Positions 11,358 through 11,506 of a stretch of DNA of 11,506 nucleotides are shown here, one piece after another. This stretch comes from an uncultured Campylobacter sp. (GTDB lineage Bacteria; Campylobacterota; Campylobacteria; Campylobacterales; Campylobacteraceae). The notes below the pieces were generated by a model. That model saw only the letters and a program-made list of their open reading frames with translations, made no database searches and had not been told where the DNA came from. Made by a program: the position numbers and the translations under genes. The stretch's first letter is position 1; each line of letters starts with the position of its first letter. Location: the NCBI GenBank assembly GCA_937965895.1, contig CALCKS010000052.1, forward strand, positions 1 through 11,506, written 5' to 3'.

Positions 11358-11506
11358 AAGCCCCTACTAAACAGAAATTTGCCGAGTATTTAGAGCTATA
11401 CAAGATAGAGCCAAGCGATAGCAACGAAGAAGTAAGCTACAAGGTGCTTGACTGTGCTTATGATCTATTCTGCGCTTTAGACGCGCTATCGAAAAATCAC
11501 AACGCG
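11354..11506 (+). CDS. Hypothetical protein, 3' end outside window
   Basis: The frame is open to the last base (51 codons visible). It starts at an ATG overlapping the previous stop, with AAGGGGG eight bases upstream. The visible part is hydrophilic and helical, beginning MKAPTKQKFAEYLELYK, with a VLDCAYDLFCALDAL stretch (about 31-45). Too little is present for a family call. Confidence 0.6.
   Translation, partial: MKAPTKQKFAEYLELYKIEPSDSNEEVSYKVLDCAYDLFCALDALSKNHNA

Overview
The window looks like an accessory region of an epsilonproteobacterium, most likely a Campylobacter of the C. concisus/curvus/showae type. The evidence is low GC, perfect TATAAT -10 boxes usually without a recognisable -35, AAGGAG-type ribosome sites, and a small HTH protein of a type familiar from Campylobacter. 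No rRNA, tRNA, integrase, transposase or virion gene is visible, so I cannot say whether it is a prophage, an integrative/conjugative element or a plasmid. RecE/RecT-type recombination genes, a Rha-type regulator and many tiny ORFs point to a phage-like or mobile element.

Positions 1-3700 read as a nuclease and defence block. A 5'-truncated beta-family protein containing a pentapeptide tandem repeat faces an sce7726-family PD-(D/E)XK protein, tail to tail with a 9-bp overlap. A secreted staphylococcal-nuclease-like protein and a small Cys/His protein follow. A Dam-type adenine methyltransferase then overlaps a 163-aa PD-(D/E)XK nuclease by 11 bp, which looks like a compact restriction-modification unit.

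Positions 3850-5280 hold a membrane protein with a split zinc ribbon, a 365-bp gene-free stretch with a nested, possibly pseudoknotted fold, a small winged-helix-like protein with a possibly leaderless start, and a 209-bp element bounded by 25-bp near-perfect inverted repeats.

Positions 5284-10107 form the recombination module. Two tiny ORFs and a 115-aa unknown lead into a RecE-like exonuclease. ImmA/IrrE peptidase, a membrane protein and a solitary ribbon-helix-helix protein come next, behind an inverted-repeat operator. A consensus TTGACA-17-TATAAT promoter covered by inverted repeats then drives rha-like, recT and a DUF736-like protein ending in an SSB-style acidic IPF tail, all overlapping by 1-4 bases.

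Positions 10108-11506 hold a PemK/MazF-family toxin with no adjacent protein antitoxin, a chain of hairpins, and a small HTH regulator with a 16-bp perfect palindrome in its leader. The most interesting locus is at 11038-11260. A consensus promoter leads into a 5'-terminal hairpin, then an SD and a 25-codon very hydrophobic peptide, then further hairpins, then a segment complementary to the SD/start region, with a perfect -10 box on the opposite strand just beyond it. This has the architecture of a type I toxin-antitoxin locus of the AapA/IsoA kind known from Helicobacter and Campylobacter, although the peptide is not one I recognise. A 28-aa membrane peptide and a gene running off the window follow.
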